Shown: one piece after another, positions 1-12,225 of the stretch
Layout: every line of letters starts with the position of its first letter
Position numbering within the stretch: the first letter of the stretch is position 1
From: Gonocerus acuteangulatus
Lineage: Eukaryota; Arthropoda; Insecta; Hemiptera; Coreidae
Length of the DNA: 64,000 nt
Reading direction: 5' to 3'
Assembly (NCBI GenBank): GCA_946811695.1
Contig: OX328127.1
Location: forward strand, 47,523,373 to 47,587,372
Notes under the pieces: generated by a model
Told to the model about the DNA's origin: nothing
What the model saw: only the letters and a program-made list of their open reading frames with translations
The model's database searches: none
Translations under genes and position numbers: made by a program

Positions 1-2345
1 TATGTACTAGTTATCTTATAATTAATCAAAATGACCTTTAACCAGATCCTCTGTATACAGAATCCCTTATGGGTCATTTCGACTTTTATTATTTTATTCT
101 TGGAGACTCGTCAAGCACATCGGGTTTAAAATTAATCTTTGAGTTAGTTACACTCCTCCTTCAGGAAATAGATCAATTATCAAAAGCAATTGGGAACCTA
201 ACGAGGCAGCTTTTCACACGAGCCGTTATAGTCCCATGAAAAATGACAGGAAAAGATCTATTTTTTTCTTCTTCTTCCCCTTACATCTGTGTCAGACTAT
301 TAAAGAACTATAAGAAACTAGCAGGTTTTATCTCCCACTGCTTTATAACTAGACTACGTTACGCTCCTACAATTCTCTTCACGCTTCAGCATTCCACACA
401 ATGCGATTTTATACACCCAACTTTATTATAGGTGCTTTTGTGTAGATTCCTGTCCCTTTTCAAGGCAATATCATACACAGTGTGTCAAGGTTGGTCGGTT
501 TTCATTTTCTAAAGAGAACTGATAGCTTTCGACTTTTTACAAGATATTAACAGACACCATTAAATCCAAGGCATCATTAAAGCACCTCAACATGAAACGG
601 TTATCATTTCAAAGTTTTAACCAGCATTTCACTAGGTGAATGTTGTTCGTGATGTTGTACCCTCATCTACAGGATATTACCAGTACCCTGTAGATTGAGA
701 CTTATTTTGGTATTTCCAGAACGGGCTATGACTCGCTTTTTAGCACCTTCTGAAGAAATTTAGTTATTGAGTTTCAACTCGCCAAAGGCATTTTGAAAAA
801 TAATCCTTCTTTATACTAATAAGGAGTCTTACCCTACCCTCAAACTACAAACCAAAATTGAAATTTTTGTTCTATAACGACGAATCTCGCCTTAGAATAC
901 TCAAAACTAATGATAGAAACGTATTCTGAAAATAAACAAAATTTGTTTCCCGAAAAACCCCTATTCGAAACCCAATTATTCTTGTGTTTTTCGAGGCCTT
1001 AAATTTTATTTAGCTGCACGGAAACTGCTAATATATCATTAGAATAATTAGAAACATGAATTTTGAAGAAGTTATAGAACATTGGCGATATTACCCTGTA
1101 GGAAGATAAAAGTTGCATCTGGCGAAGAACTGGGTTTATTTATTTAACGGGGGGGCATTTATGTATGTTTGCATAGTAAAAATAAAAATTTTTAAAAATG
1201 AAATTGGATTCATTTATAGATTATTAGTTATTTAAAAAAAATTATATAATCAATTGCATCACATAAACGTTTTACCCTCCAATAGGTTTTTCTATAAATG
1301 TTGTTATTCATTCGAAAGGCGATAAAGTTTTTATATGACATTGTTTACTTGTTTAAAAAACAAAACAAAAAAAAAACACGTTTTATAGCCTCAGAATTAT
1401 TGGTTCCTTCCCGATATTTTCTGTTTTCGTTTATCCATGTTTGAACTAAATCGTTCTCTCTTTCATGTGCAAATATCCTCGCTTTTCACTATGGCTATCG
1501 GCAACAAACAATTATCCGTTCAAAGACCGATTTGTTCAATTGGCGTTTAATGAGAGAGAGTTCAACATTGATCGTTGGCTTTTTTGCTGGATACGATCAA
1601 AGGCCCCGGGTGTAGGTGCGCAGCTTGCTAATTGGACATACCGCTTTCCAGCGGGGAAAAAAGGAGTAGTCTTGATGAGGGTACGTGGGGATGGTGATTG
1701 GACAAAGGGGGCAATGTGCCGCTGAAAATTAGTAAACACTGAAAAAGAAGAGAATGTTTTTTTTTTTTTTTGCGCGAAATCTATGGTAATTAAAGCGGCC
1801 ACTAGAGTGCTCTACGCGCCAGAACATTTCTGATTAAAACCGAATATCATCATCCCGTGGAAATTAATTTCCACTAGTTATAAGCTTGAAGGACGAAAAA
1901 AAAAGGGAAGATTAATTGATGTCTATTTCAGGTAAAGTACATTTCATTCGACCTGATGAAATCCTGAATTAATCCGATTCGTTAATAATTATTATGCTAG
2001 CCACAATTCAATAAGAGGCAGATTCTCCCGATAAAGGTTCTTTAAGGTAGATAATTTGGAGTGTAATATAGTGTAAGAGCAATTCCAGTACATTGATGAA
2101 GTTATTAAATACCTAATAGGCTCATTTTTATTTTTAAAAAAAACGTTAACAAAAGCCTTTTATTTTTTGGGAAGGGGGAATCAATGACACAACACTAGCA
2201 GTAAAATTTCAGGCCACATACGAATAAATCAGTGAAACCAATACTTAAATTTTACTTTATTTATTACCGCAGACAAAATAGGTAATTATTCAATTGAATC
2301 ACCAAAATTGTGTAAAACCAAAATAAAATAAAAAATAAAATTTGT
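1..2345. other. Unassigned AT-rich DNA
   Basis: I see no gene, RNA gene or recognisable transposon here. Two short overlapping reading frames near 1465-1800 on opposite strands show no motif of a known family and are probably chance ORFs. There are short A and T runs near 1360-1378 and 1756-1770. Confidence 0.5.
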
Positions 2346-2346
2346 T

Positions 2347-2460
2347 TTGCACAATTTATTTATACAATGGTGAGACAAGGGCAATTCATCATTTAAAACT
2401 ATTAAATAATAATAAACAACAATTGTAAACAAATTATCAAATAAAACAATTAAAACAAGT
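2347..2460 (-). repeat. Short LINE/SINE-like tail fragment (family E, copy 1)
   Basis: This stretch starts with a TTTATTTATA block and then resembles 46694-46797 over about 100 bp, sharing the order GTGAGAC, CAATTCATCA and AATAATAAACAA. The second copy has a clear 13-bp TSD, so both are probably short 3' fragments of a retroelement whose tail is the ATTT-type repeat. No TSD was found for this copy. Confidence 0.4.
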
Positions 2461-2534
2461 TTCGAATACAATATGCTTTGACGATAAAAAAGTTAAAAAC
2501 TACACAGAGGCAAATAGGGCAGTGAGTGTAGTAG

Positions 2535-2600
2535 CGTTAATTTTGATCATACCTTATTTAAAGCAATATAAAAACTACTTATCGGCCGTGGTGAAGCCAC
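2535..2600 (-). repeat. Dispersed repeat family C, short copy
   Basis: The reverse complement matches 58653-58745: a CACGGC motif, GATAAGTAG, a TTTAAATAA block, then TTAACGCTACTAC. A third copy lies at 4365-4515. The family is unidentified; its start (ACTAGC followed by ACCCG-like sequence in the best copy) resembles repeat ends that are common in arthropod genomes. Confidence 0.45.
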
Positions 2601-2756
2601 GGCAAGGGAGTGGGGTAGTCAGCTAGTCTACTATATATTTGTCAAATACCACTCACTAACTCACTGAGCTATCATCGCCTAGCTCAAACGACGACAGAAA
2701 AATTTGAAATTTTGCATGGACACGCCCTTTAGCATGTAAACACTCGCTAAGAAAGG

Positions 2757-2880
2757 TTTTTAGCACTTTCCTCCGAAGGAAAGTAGCTATTGAGGTTGCA
2801 CTCATGACGGAATTTTTGAAAAATTTCTTCAAATCTCCATCGATCCTACCTAGTAGGCACCGAATATGACCCCCGTTAAA

Positions 2881-2948
<68 letters not shown>

Positions 2949-3873
2949 CTGTTAGCACGATAGCGGTCAGAGTTGTTGGTTTTTCTTCACGAAACATGGT
3001 ATATAGCGTTCAATTAGCAAACGATTTAACGAGTTCGTTAACCACCAAAATCGGTCCACCGGGAGGAGGGGTTTATCCCGAACCCAAAACACTAATTTGA
3101 CCCTGCCAGCAGTAGTTTTTGTTATATTTCAACGAAACTCGGTAATCGTTATGTTGATATAAAGAGAGACATACGTTGTAAAAATAAACTAAATCGGTTT
3201 ATTAGGAGGGGGGGGGGAATTTACTCCGGACCCACATTACCAATTTGCCACTACCAGCCGTAATTTTTGTTACATTTCAACGAAACTCGGCATTCGTGGT
3301 GGTAATCAACAGAGAAAAATGGGTTGTAAAAATAAACTAAATCGGGTTATTTGGAGGGGGGTTTACTCAGGACCTAAAGTACTAATATACTCATACCGGT
3401 CGTATATTTCTGCTGTATTGTAACGAAACGCGGTATACGTCATGGGTATCTCATGAGAAAAAATTGTTGTAAAAATTAGGTAAATCGGTCGATTGGAAAG
3501 GAGGGTTTACTTTAAACTCTGTTTCATTGGAATTAGCCGGCCAGACGTAGGTTCCCAAAGGCGCCGCGAGGAGCGCTATCTCCCACTAAGGGGACTGTAT
3601 CCTGTTCCTGCTTCAGATCAAAAGACGGAAAATGAAGTTTTTGTGTATTTATTAAGTAGTACAGTATCATATATTAACATAACTCTGGAAGCAAATTATT
3701 TACAAAATTAATAATTGAACAGTTCTCATAAGAAATTCAAATGAGCAGAACTATTCACGTTTTTATTTTATTTATATAGGTTATTTACAGCAAATTATTC
3801 AGTAATGTAGTCTACACTACAAAAATTCTGAGGAAAGTGCTTAGTTATGCAGCTCCTGCGTGACGGACTTTTT
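2757..3873 (-). mobile_element. Helentron-like non-autonomous element, family A copy 1
   Basis: In the element's own orientation the 5' end lies near 3873 (GTCCGTCACGCAGGAGCTGC) and the 3' end near 2757, where an 8-bp-stem hairpin (2765-2784) is followed by GCTAA. Between them are a (TA)n/(TG)n tract and diverged tandem units that repeat an ACGAAACTCGG and TTACTCCGGAC pattern. The subterminal 5' sequence TAAGCACTTTCCTC is inverted-complementary to the 3' terminus. These are HINE/Helentron traits. No protein is encoded; an ORF across the TA tract is an artefact. The superfamily assignment is inference from structure. Confidence 0.6.
2884..2948. repeat. (TA)n(TG)n microsatellite inside family A copy 1
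   Basis: A pure TA tract runs into TG repeats. The same position in family A copies 3 and 5 also carries a TA tract, so the microsatellite belongs to the element core. Confidence 0.95.
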
Positions 3874-4364
3874 TGATATTCAAATGTTTAAGTATTTTTA
3901 GAGGGGTTTGAATTTTTAGTTTTGAAAAGAGCATACTTGCCTAGGCAGCGTGCGTTGCTAGGACGATAACAGAACAGCTGTTACCGTACTGTATCTATTT
4001 CATAGTATTATTTTAAATTGCGGTTAATTTCAACTTATGATGGCAGTCCTTGAATTGCTAGAAGTAAACTGTCCCTCATAGAGTTTACTCTATGAGGGAC
4101 TAAATCACCATTTTAATTGCGGTTCATTTCAAATTGTCCACCATAGAGTTTTCCTGGTGATGGTCCATCCGAGGCAATAATATCCCGAACCCTTGCACAG
4201 CCTCCTCACCCAACAGCATCCCCAGTCAGAACACTTCTTGATAATGCTCGCAAATATAATGGGTGTTTCCAAATGACATGTGAGAAACATAAAATTCTAA
4301 ATTTTAACGTACATTTATTATTGACTACGAATTTTAACCTGAACTAGTATAACTCCTGTTACTG
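3874..4364. other. Unassigned sequence
   Basis: No gene seen. A short local inverted repeat surrounds 4066-4101, where the TCCCTCATAGAGTTTACTCT block is followed by its complement CTATGAGGGA. Confidence 0.4.
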
Positions 4365-4515
4365 ATGACCTATAGATTGCAGGTTATCTCTAGGTTATCT
4401 GTTTGTCAAGAAACATTGATGAACAACGTATAGTATGACCATTTTATAATAAACTGCAAAAAACTATACATATAGTAGCGTAAATTTTGATACCTTATTT
4501 AACGCAACAGCTAGT
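4365..4515 (-). repeat. Dispersed repeat family C, longer copy
   Basis: On the minus strand this copy shares with 58653-58815 the order GTTGCGTTAAATAA, then ACGCTACTA, then a CAGTTTATTA block and AACAGATAACC..GAGATAACC. It is diverged, so old. Family unknown. Confidence 0.5.
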
Positions 4516-5006
4516 AATAAACATAAAACTCAGGATATACAAATGTATAAACAGCTGCCCTATATAAATGTGCATTATCTCCTATTTATTATATTACAAT
4601 CTTCAGGACTTTATTATTATTATCATTGGGGGTTTTATCCTCAGTCACCTGGGATAAATTCTTTCGGGGGCTGTTGCCAACCGAAAGAATTGTTTTTTAT
4701 TGATTTTTGTGTTGTTTTTTTACGGGCGTTCATTTAAAAATTTCCGAACCGTTCTGGCGGTATCAAGCAGTACCGCTTGTTGGGCATTTTTAATTAGATC
4801 CTCCGGCAGTTCTTCTTCTTCTTCTTCTTATTATTATTATTATTATTATAACATGTTAAGATTAGAAAATTATTCTTGTCTTGGATTTTCTTTTAGTAAA
4901 ATTAAATATAACAACGAACGATTTGCATCGAGCAACTAATTGTTAATAATTACATTTAAAAAATTGCGGATTATTTACTATAATATTAATATTTTTAGAT
5001 ATTTTA

Positions 5007-5020
5007 TTTTTGATGATACA

Positions 5021-5054
<34 letters not shown>

Positions 5055-5303
5055 CTCCCGTAACAGGCCACAAGGGCCCAGAGGGGCAGATACTGTATCT
5101 GATTCTTGACCATAACGGCACACTAGGGATATAGTGTGGTCAAAACTATGCTCCGGCCGCCTGATTTTCCCCTTGGCTGCTTCGACTGCTAGAGTCACTT
5201 AGTGACTCATGCTTTAGTGCGCGCTCGGGTTTTGAACCTGGTCCTCCAGTTCATTAGTCGAGTGCTCTACCACTGAGCTAACCTCGCCCTTTTTGATGAT
5301 ACA
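5007..5303 (-). mobile_element. tRNA-derived SINE (SINE2) with 14-bp TSD
   Basis: The element at 5021-5289 is flanked by a perfect TSD, TTTTTGATGATACA, at 5007-5020 and 5290-5303. On the minus strand its head (5289 leftwards) reads like a tRNA: GGGCGAGG, an A box TTAGCTCAGTGGTAGAGC, and a B box GGTTCAAAACC. The body is about 180 bp and is partly repeated at 25070-25180. In SINE orientation the 3' tail is a run of about 27 T followed by AT, not poly(A), which is unusual. These are RNA polymerase III promoter boxes of a retroposon, not a functional tRNA gene. Confidence 0.85.
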
Positions 5304-5968
5304 TTGTGAGGGAAACATGGGCCAGAAAGAGAAGTGAGTTGAAATAAGAGCGGTACAGATATAGTCCCCCGTGGAACACCCTGGAAGTCTCATGGGTGTC
5401 GGTAATGGTCTCAAAGGTCCGCTTTAAACACCTTCTCATGCATTATGTAAGCATCCTGCTGGCTAGTGGCTGTCTTCTTCTGCTTGTTGTGGATTCTCAG
5501 GACCAAATCTATTTACAGATTCCCTTAATTCTAAACAACATTAGTCCTGCACAAGGAAGACATTTGTCTTTTGTAAATTATATGAGAAGCTTTTAGTAGA
5601 ATGCTGAGGTGTCATTTTAGACCTGAAAAATGTGACTTTAGGGCCAACGTAATGTGCGGGGCTTCGGGGAGGGGGGTCGGCTTAAAATAAATCAAACTCA
5701 ATACTATTGAAAACCTTTCATTTTGTATTTAGACGTTGTGCGTTAGTTAAGGTATTAAATACTAAACTGATGCTACAAATTTATTGGCATAAACCTATTT
5801 GAATTAAGCCGTCGTTGAATCTGAAAATCTTTTTTTGTGACAAGCTTATTTCTATGTTTGGCATTCAGGCCAATAATATACACTCGGACCGACACCGAAT
5901 TAAATATGTTACCAATTCGTCGCGCATGTATCTCCTCTAATAATCCACGCCCAGTTACAAAGAGGGCG
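5304..5968. other. Unassigned sequence
   Basis: No supported gene or transposon. The short ORFs have no recognisable domain. Confidence 0.4.
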
Positions 5969-5969
5969 C

Positions 5970-5971
<2 letters not shown>

Positions 5972-6024
<53 letters not shown>
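5972..6024. repeat. (TA)n microsatellite
   Basis: An uninterrupted TA tract of just over 50 bp. Confidence 0.95.
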
Positions 6025-6027
<3 letters not shown>

Positions 6028-6120
6028 TCTGTTTTAAGTTACTTCGCTGGGGTTGAAATGATTGATTTGTGAGACGGCTTCTCTCTCTCCAGCGGTGATT
6101 TTCCTCTCCTTGCTGCAATA

Positions 6121-6150
6121 TTTCGTCGGGTTCATCTCCGACTTCTTCAG
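6121..6150 (-). ncRNA. Hammerhead-ribozyme-like core downstream of the Penelope ORF
   Basis: On the minus strand, a few bases after the Penelope ORF stop, the sequence shows CTGAAGA (fits the hammerhead box CUGANGA), then a perfect stem GTCGG/CCGAC around a short loop, then GAAA. Hammerhead motifs are known from Penelope-like elements, in their pseudo-LTR regions, so the position fits. Stems I and III and the cleavage site are not obvious, so this may be a decayed or minimal form. Confidence 0.5.
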
Positions 6151-6154
6151 GCTG

Positions 6155-6930
6155 CTATGTGTCGTCCTCGGTGGTTGTCAAGGGAATGATTTTTTCCCCG
6201 GAATTTCCCTCCTTTATAGCCCTGCTTCGTAGACTATGCGGGCCAATGGTGTAGGGGGTCCGTGGGCCAATAGGGCTCGAGGGCTGTCTTCGTCGTTCGT
6301 CCGTCGTCTGTAGTTCATCAGTGGTCCGTGTGGGGCGCTGGTCTTCAGTCCTTATTTTCTCCTCTGTCTTGTTAAGGATGGGCCGCCAAATGTCCGGGAG
6401 GATGAGGCCATCTTCCCTATTGAAGTTGACCGGATGCTTATATATTTCTATGGCTTCTCTAATAAGTCTCCTTGTCAAATTGGTCTCCTTGGCTAGGGTC
6501 TTGGCTCGGTCGACTTGCTTGGGGCACTCTTCTCCGTGTGTTGCCACCGCGGAGGTTTTGGTGCGCCCCAGCCTGTAGTCAGCAGCGTGTTGTCCGATCC
6601 GGGTGGCCACCTTCTTACCTGTTTGACCTACATACACCTTCCCACAGTCGCACGGTAGAAGGTAAACACCCTGCTGCTTATCCTTACTCTTGCTGAGCCA
6701 TTCCCCTAGCTTATTGAGCGGTTTAAAGGCGACTTCGGTGTTGTGACTTCTAAATAGTCTGCCTAATTTCTCGCTCACACCGTTGACATATGGCAGGGAG
6801 ATTCTTTTCTTTTGTTCTATCTCTGTCCGGTTGTTGTCTTGGTGTCGGGTTTTCACTTCTTTGATGATCCGGGCCACTTTCTTATGATCATAGCCGTTGC
6901 TCACCAGATCTTTCGTGAGTGTCTGACATT
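6155..6930 (-). pseudogene. Penelope-like element, 5'-truncated, GIY-YIG endonuclease end
   Basis: The open frame (249 residues from 6904, readable in frame to about 6927 before a stop) matches the C-terminal part of Penelope-like retroelement proteins. Counted from 6904, the GIY-YIG endonuclease shows GVY at residue 79, a CDCG metal-binding-like motif, YVGQTG at 91-96, an Arg at 102, and the acidic residue in LIREAIE near 150, followed by KHPVNFNREDG. Family members carry an N-terminal RT, which is absent here: only the link into the endonuclease is left. The last 70 residues are polar and poorly conserved. No proper start codon is present (the first codon is GTG), as expected for a truncated copy. 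The frame is free of stops, so the insertion is fairly young. A hammerhead-like motif follows directly. Confidence 0.85.
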
Positions 6931-9789
6931 TTTAATGTAACAACGGCTATCCTTGTACTCATTCTCTGCAGTCTTTTATTTCCACTTTAAGCTTCTTAAC
7001 CGTGGTAATCTTTAGACATGGCTACTACAAAACTAACTCTTTGTTCTTCGAATGAAATAATATTCGCCTATAAGAGAGAGAGAGAGAGAGGTAATTAGAG
7101 AGTAAGACGGTAGCGGTACTAATCCCAGAGGACATTATCCTCACTAATACGAGCACTAAAGTGGACGTTAGAGCCCGCAGGCACCGTAATGGCTCTCCTT
7201 AATGTGTATTACCGCCACCACAATCTGCACCTAACGCACCATATCTGCTTCTTTCATCAGGGCAGTAGTACCAATGTAAGGCAGTTAAGTATGGAATGAA
7301 TTTTATTGAATTCTGAATGATAATTTGTATATTAATTAATTAATAAAATAGGTCATTCAGCCCGCATTAAGAGATGTGAAATAGAGGCCTCAGAATTGTT
7401 TTAAGGAACACATAAATACAGACATTTGACAAATTGAGACAGCTAGCTTGAAGAAGCCGCTTTTCCTCTCTCTTTTGGGGTTTTGGGGCCTGGGAATGAG
7501 TGGGGAGCGGGGGTTGGAAAGAGAATGGCGTTCCTGATGACAAACCAGAATATTAAATGCTTTCATCATCCTCGGACCGTTCTTAATGCGGCCCGTATAG
7601 GCGGGGCATTAAAGTGGAAATCGGCGGACTATCCTGGAAGGGCCATGGAAATATGAGAGGGGGGGGGGGGGGGGGGAAGCGGCTTAGGACAGTCCATCAC
7701 CGAGGAAACAATTTATCTGTTCAAGTCAGCCTTCGCTAATGCCGCTTTATTTATTGCTCTCTCTCTCGAGTCGGATGAAAGCGAAATCTAGTGAGACATA
7801 ATTAATAATCACTTCTAAAGCCCTTCAAAGCCTACTGACTTTTGTGAAGGGAAGAAAACAAACTTTAATTCATGCCTGGAGTCGTTTGACTTACAAATAG
7901 TAACGACTTTTAACTCGTAAGATGACATTGTGTGATATAACATACCACATGTTGCTGAAGCTTAAAGTTGTGGAAAAACCTGAACTTTACCTATTTGTCT
8001 AGGACAATTTTTTTGTACATCACAGTAAATTGTATCACTTCGTAAAATGATTTTATTTCATGTCATTTATAAACAAGGCAGTGCAGTGAACGAGATTGCA
8101 GAACCATAACAACGCCGAAGATGACTTTTATGATTTTTTATTTTGATGTCCACCATTATCGATTACTTTCCGTATACCAGCAACTCGCTGACCACAGTTT
8201 GCGCCTAGTTATTCTGCCATTCTTTCTGACGCCTTAATATCGGAATAACTTAGTTCAAATCCCAGCCTGGACTCTGAAATTTCATCTAAAATAATGGATT
8301 TAAAAAGTATTCCACTTACTATTCATTGCGCACAGGCTACTGTTGTCAAATAAAGATAAATCGGGAAGATTCTATGTATTTGTATTTATTGAAATCATTC
8401 ATATTATTACCGCAAGACTGGTGTAGCACGAAGAACTACGACGGGTTCGCCGAAACCCCTGTACCTATGGGAATTCTATGCTGCATTTAAGAGATTTGTG
8501 ATCTAGGAGTTGGGATCCACTTTTCAGTAGTACTAAAATTACTTTCGTTGGATAGAGAAAGCTTTCGGCGATCTTAGGAAAGCTTGTTGTTTTTGTGAAA
8601 TGGTTTAGGTTCGGGAATTAAATAGTTTTAAAATACATTTTTTCCCAACGAGCTATTTACAAAAATGTAGGAAACTGCTCAGTTATAACTGCTAATATTA
8701 AATATTCTTTACTGGAATGTATTTAAAGATTTTTCAAATTTTGTTTACTTTTTTGTGCCATTTACTCATAATGAACATTTGTCTAAAACTCGACAAGTTA
8801 GTCTGTAAAAGAGACAGGCTATAAGGTCAAGAATTTTCATCAGTTCAATTGTTGTCATTATTAACTGAAGATAGATTTGGAAGTAGTGGAATAATCTATA
8901 TAGTTAAGGATTTGGGATATGTCCTCAAAATTCGTAATCATGAATTTATATAGATAAAAAGAAAGAAATTGAAATGCCAGCTTGGGTTCATTATTTTGAG
9001 CTTATATTGAACCATTCAGTTCGAATTGAAATTCCCAGAGACTGCTGTATTTTTAGACATCCAGGAATATTCCTCATTAAGAATATTGAAGTTAATCAAT
9101 AAAATATATCCTCAGATAATACATTCGCGTCTTTCTTAGTACAGTATATTATCAAAAAATCTCTGTGACTTACCAAAAATAAACCATGGAAAAAACAATT
9201 GTTATTTTCTGAAATGTGTTCTTTACAATTTGTTTAGTCCGTCCATTTATGTTATTTGAATTTATATAATACTTAATCTGGGGCGTAATCGATGTCTGTA
9301 CTTCTTTTTGAGATAAAAGGGGAAGATTGACTTATAAGTCACTCGACATTTTTAGCGTATTTCCTGTATCCCCACAGGAAAGACGGACAGGAAAAAAGGC
9401 GCTCAAGCTTTTCGGGGAGGCGGTAATGGGTCTAAACGAAATGAGAGGAGTTATGAGAGTCAAGAGGCGGTCGCGGGGTACCTACCTAATTAGAAATTTA
9501 ATATAATAAAATACTTTTGGTGCGTTAGAATATTTTTTCTTTTAATGAGGGTGGTAGTCTATAAAATGCGAGTTAATATTCTTTTCAGTCATTGAAACTC
9601 AGGGAGACATCAGACACGGGTTCATGGCGTTTTATATATTTTGTTAAATGCCTAGAAAACTGTTGGAAAAATCTAGCAATTGGAAGGAATCTATTCTAAA
9701 CCCTAACAAATTTCCAACCAAAAAAGTTTAAGAAGTATAATTGTCAGTAATAGATAAATATACTTTTCTGATTTATAAAAGTAAAAATC

Positions 9790-9837
<48 letters not shown>

Positions 9838-11640
9838 AAAATGTTATTACTCGCCAAGATTATATCAGGACAAAAACGTCCAGATTTGGTATGAAATCGC
9901 CGAAGTATTGATAAGAATTCACTTCCATCAAGCTTCTGGGCGTTACATTTTTCCCTAAAAGTATATTTTTTATTGATTAAATAAATTTCAGAAAATGTTG
10001 ACAAGTCACCTAAATGTTTGTTTAAATAACTCGGAATCGATTTTAAAGTAATAAACTTGTCATGAGTTTCTCTTTTTCTCAAAAATTCCCTTTTCCCCCT
10101 CTCTTTCGTTTTTTAAACAATAGTGGAGGCCAAAAAATGTGTATGTTCAATTTTCTTCACCAGATTTAGACTCAAAGTTGAGCAAAAGTAACACATTATC
10201 CACGTCTATCGGATCTAAGGACTTTACTGGGCTGGTTTCAATTTTCGGCGACAGCGCTGAATTGAGCCCGTCAAAGCCGTGTCCTGTTTTCCCTTTGCCT
10301 GTGCATTCCCTTCTGCAACGCCTGCCCTGAGCTCAATTTGCGGCCGGCCTTGGGCTAGTCACTACGGTTTCATTCCCATCGGGTATCTTGGCTTTTAAAC
10401 GTTTGGTTTTCTTCATAAGACAGTTGAATACTTCATTCACGTTCAATCATTTAATATCTAATTTTACATTTGATTACATTCTTTAGGAATAAAAGCATAA
10501 AGTACGCAGGGCCTTAACCTCCAGAGCAATGTACCAATTCCAGGTCGTTCTTTAGGCTGACTTGACCATCTGTCTCCAATAGAAGACTTCACCCACACTA
10601 ACCATTCCCAACTCCATCTACACCCTTTCGATCTTCAAAGCAATTTCCCATTCTAATGTTGGGGTCCGAACCCATCGTCTGCTGTTAACGACAGTGACGA
10701 GGGTGGCTCTATCTGCTAGAGTCAGCTACTACTTAACATTGCTGTAGCAATTACTAAGCCGCCTTTGCTATACCTAATTTCCTGAAGGCGTTACTGTTAA
10801 GTCGCTTCATATGGAGTATTCTTTGGCAAGAGAGGGTTGCGAGGCCCTATTAACTTCTTTTCGGACAGGGTGGGAGCGGAGCAATGATTTGGAAGGGGAT
10901 GTCGAAGTTCACCAGCAGTCATGGCTTAGACTTCGATCACAGTGGATGCGTGTTTAAGCAATTTATCGCAGTGACGTGCAACGAAGATAGCGATGAAAAA
11001 CTTTCGCAGGCTTGCACGGGGACTAGTGAATGAGGAAAAAATATAATTTGTTGTTTTTTTTCGTCAGTGTACGCACGATTTCAAAACAAATACCGAACAA
11101 ATAATTCCTTGAATAATTAAGCAATAAATTTCTCTCGTATTCGAATGGAAACCTCCGTAGGGCATAAAATCAAAGTCATATCACAATAGGAATTTTTTAT
11201 TAGGGGTTTAATTCCTAGCGGATAATAAAATGTTTGCGGTTTCTTTCGGAAATAATTAAATCATATTTTTGGCTGTTGGAGTAAGCGAGTAAATAATCAA
11301 ACTCTTCCATCTTTTAGCACATTTTTTTTTTCTATTCACTTCTCACAAGACTGCTTAGTAAAAATAGTTTCAAGAATAGCTTCTCTAAGAGTTATAACGT
11401 TTCATATCCTTGGACATAACACAGCAGAAATATTGAATTATATACTAGTTGTAGCGAATGTTTATGACAATAATTCAAGGGTTAAAGTAGAAAAAAATGT
11501 AGTTCAACACCGCCAACCACAATTTCTCCGTTCCAGACATATGCCGTTCTAAAGGTTCTTTAGAAAAAAAACCGTGTTTTTCTTAGTACAACTGTAATTT
11601 TATCTGCTTGTACACATTTTGTTCTATGTTTCATTGCATT
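6931..11640. other. Unassigned intergenic sequence with simple repeats
   Basis: I see no gene. Simple repeats include a GA tract at 7074-7090, an 18-base G run near 7660-7677 and a 43-base A run at 9793-9835. A B-box-like GTTCAAATCCC near 8252 lacks an A box at the right spacing. A GGTTCGGACCCC-like motif on the minus strand near 10662-10673, with a weak A-box-like stretch to its right, could be an old tRNA-derived SINE head, but I cannot support it. Confidence 0.4.
9793..9835. repeat. Poly(A) run
   Basis: An uninterrupted run of about 43 A. It may be the tail of a retroposed sequence lying to its left on the plus strand, but no body was recognised. Confidence 0.9.
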
Positions 11641-11649
11641 TTTTAAATC

Positions 11650-12225
11650 AACATTAAATTGGCTTTAAGGCACATCCAATGTTCACAAGTATCTCATTCA
11701 AAGAGGAATATCAATTCAAAAAGTGGAAGCTAATAAAAGCTTCTGGTTAGCGACAACATCACTACTCTTCCAAAAAACATCCTGCAGGCTGCCGAATCTC
11801 ACAAAAGATGTAAAATTTAATCAGCTTTCCAAGGGTATACTCAGAACAGGGATTATCTCTCATTTTCATAATGTAATTAGAATGAAAGATAAAAGAAACA
11901 AGTAACAAAAACATTTTTTGTTGTTTTTTCTTAATTGCAATTAACAGTAAAATGAGTATTTTAGTAAAACAAGGCTAGAAAATGAGAAGCAATATTGTAG
12001 GGAGTTCCAAGAGCGAACGTTGAGAAAGATGATGCAGTAATTTCTGCTTAGGACACACTCAGTTTCCTCTTGTGGCACTTAACATCTTAGATTAATTCTC
12101 TTATTTCTTTTTATATTTTTCACAAAAGATAGAAACCTATCAATAACTACTTCTATTCCTTTACTAATAGCTCTAGGGATATGAACGGAAACGCGCTAAG
12201 ATGACGCAGCTCATGCGAGTCGGAC
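11650..12225 (-). mobile_element. Helentron-like family B, diverged copy (B4)
   Basis: On the minus strand the 5' end starts near 12225 with GTCCGACTCGCATGAGCTGC and TTAGCGCG, then AGCTATTAGTAAAGG, AGGAAACTGA and TTCTCATTTT in the same order as in the copy at 28619-29288. The 3' end with its hairpin is not recognisable, so the left limit is approximate. Non-coding. Confidence 0.5.

Noticed and set aside
1465..1802. Overlapping ORFs on both strands
   Set aside because: No recognisable domain, no codon or splice evidence, and each is the shadow of the other.
5214..5289. tRNA gene on the minus strand
   Set aside because: The A and B boxes are present, but they form the head of a retroposed SINE with TSDs and a second truncated copy; no complete cloverleaf with matching acceptor stem was evident.
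10655..10730. tRNA-like or SINE head on the minus strand
   Set aside because: The B-box-like GGTTCGGACCCC is fair, but the A box is weak, there is no tail or TSD, and there is no second copy.
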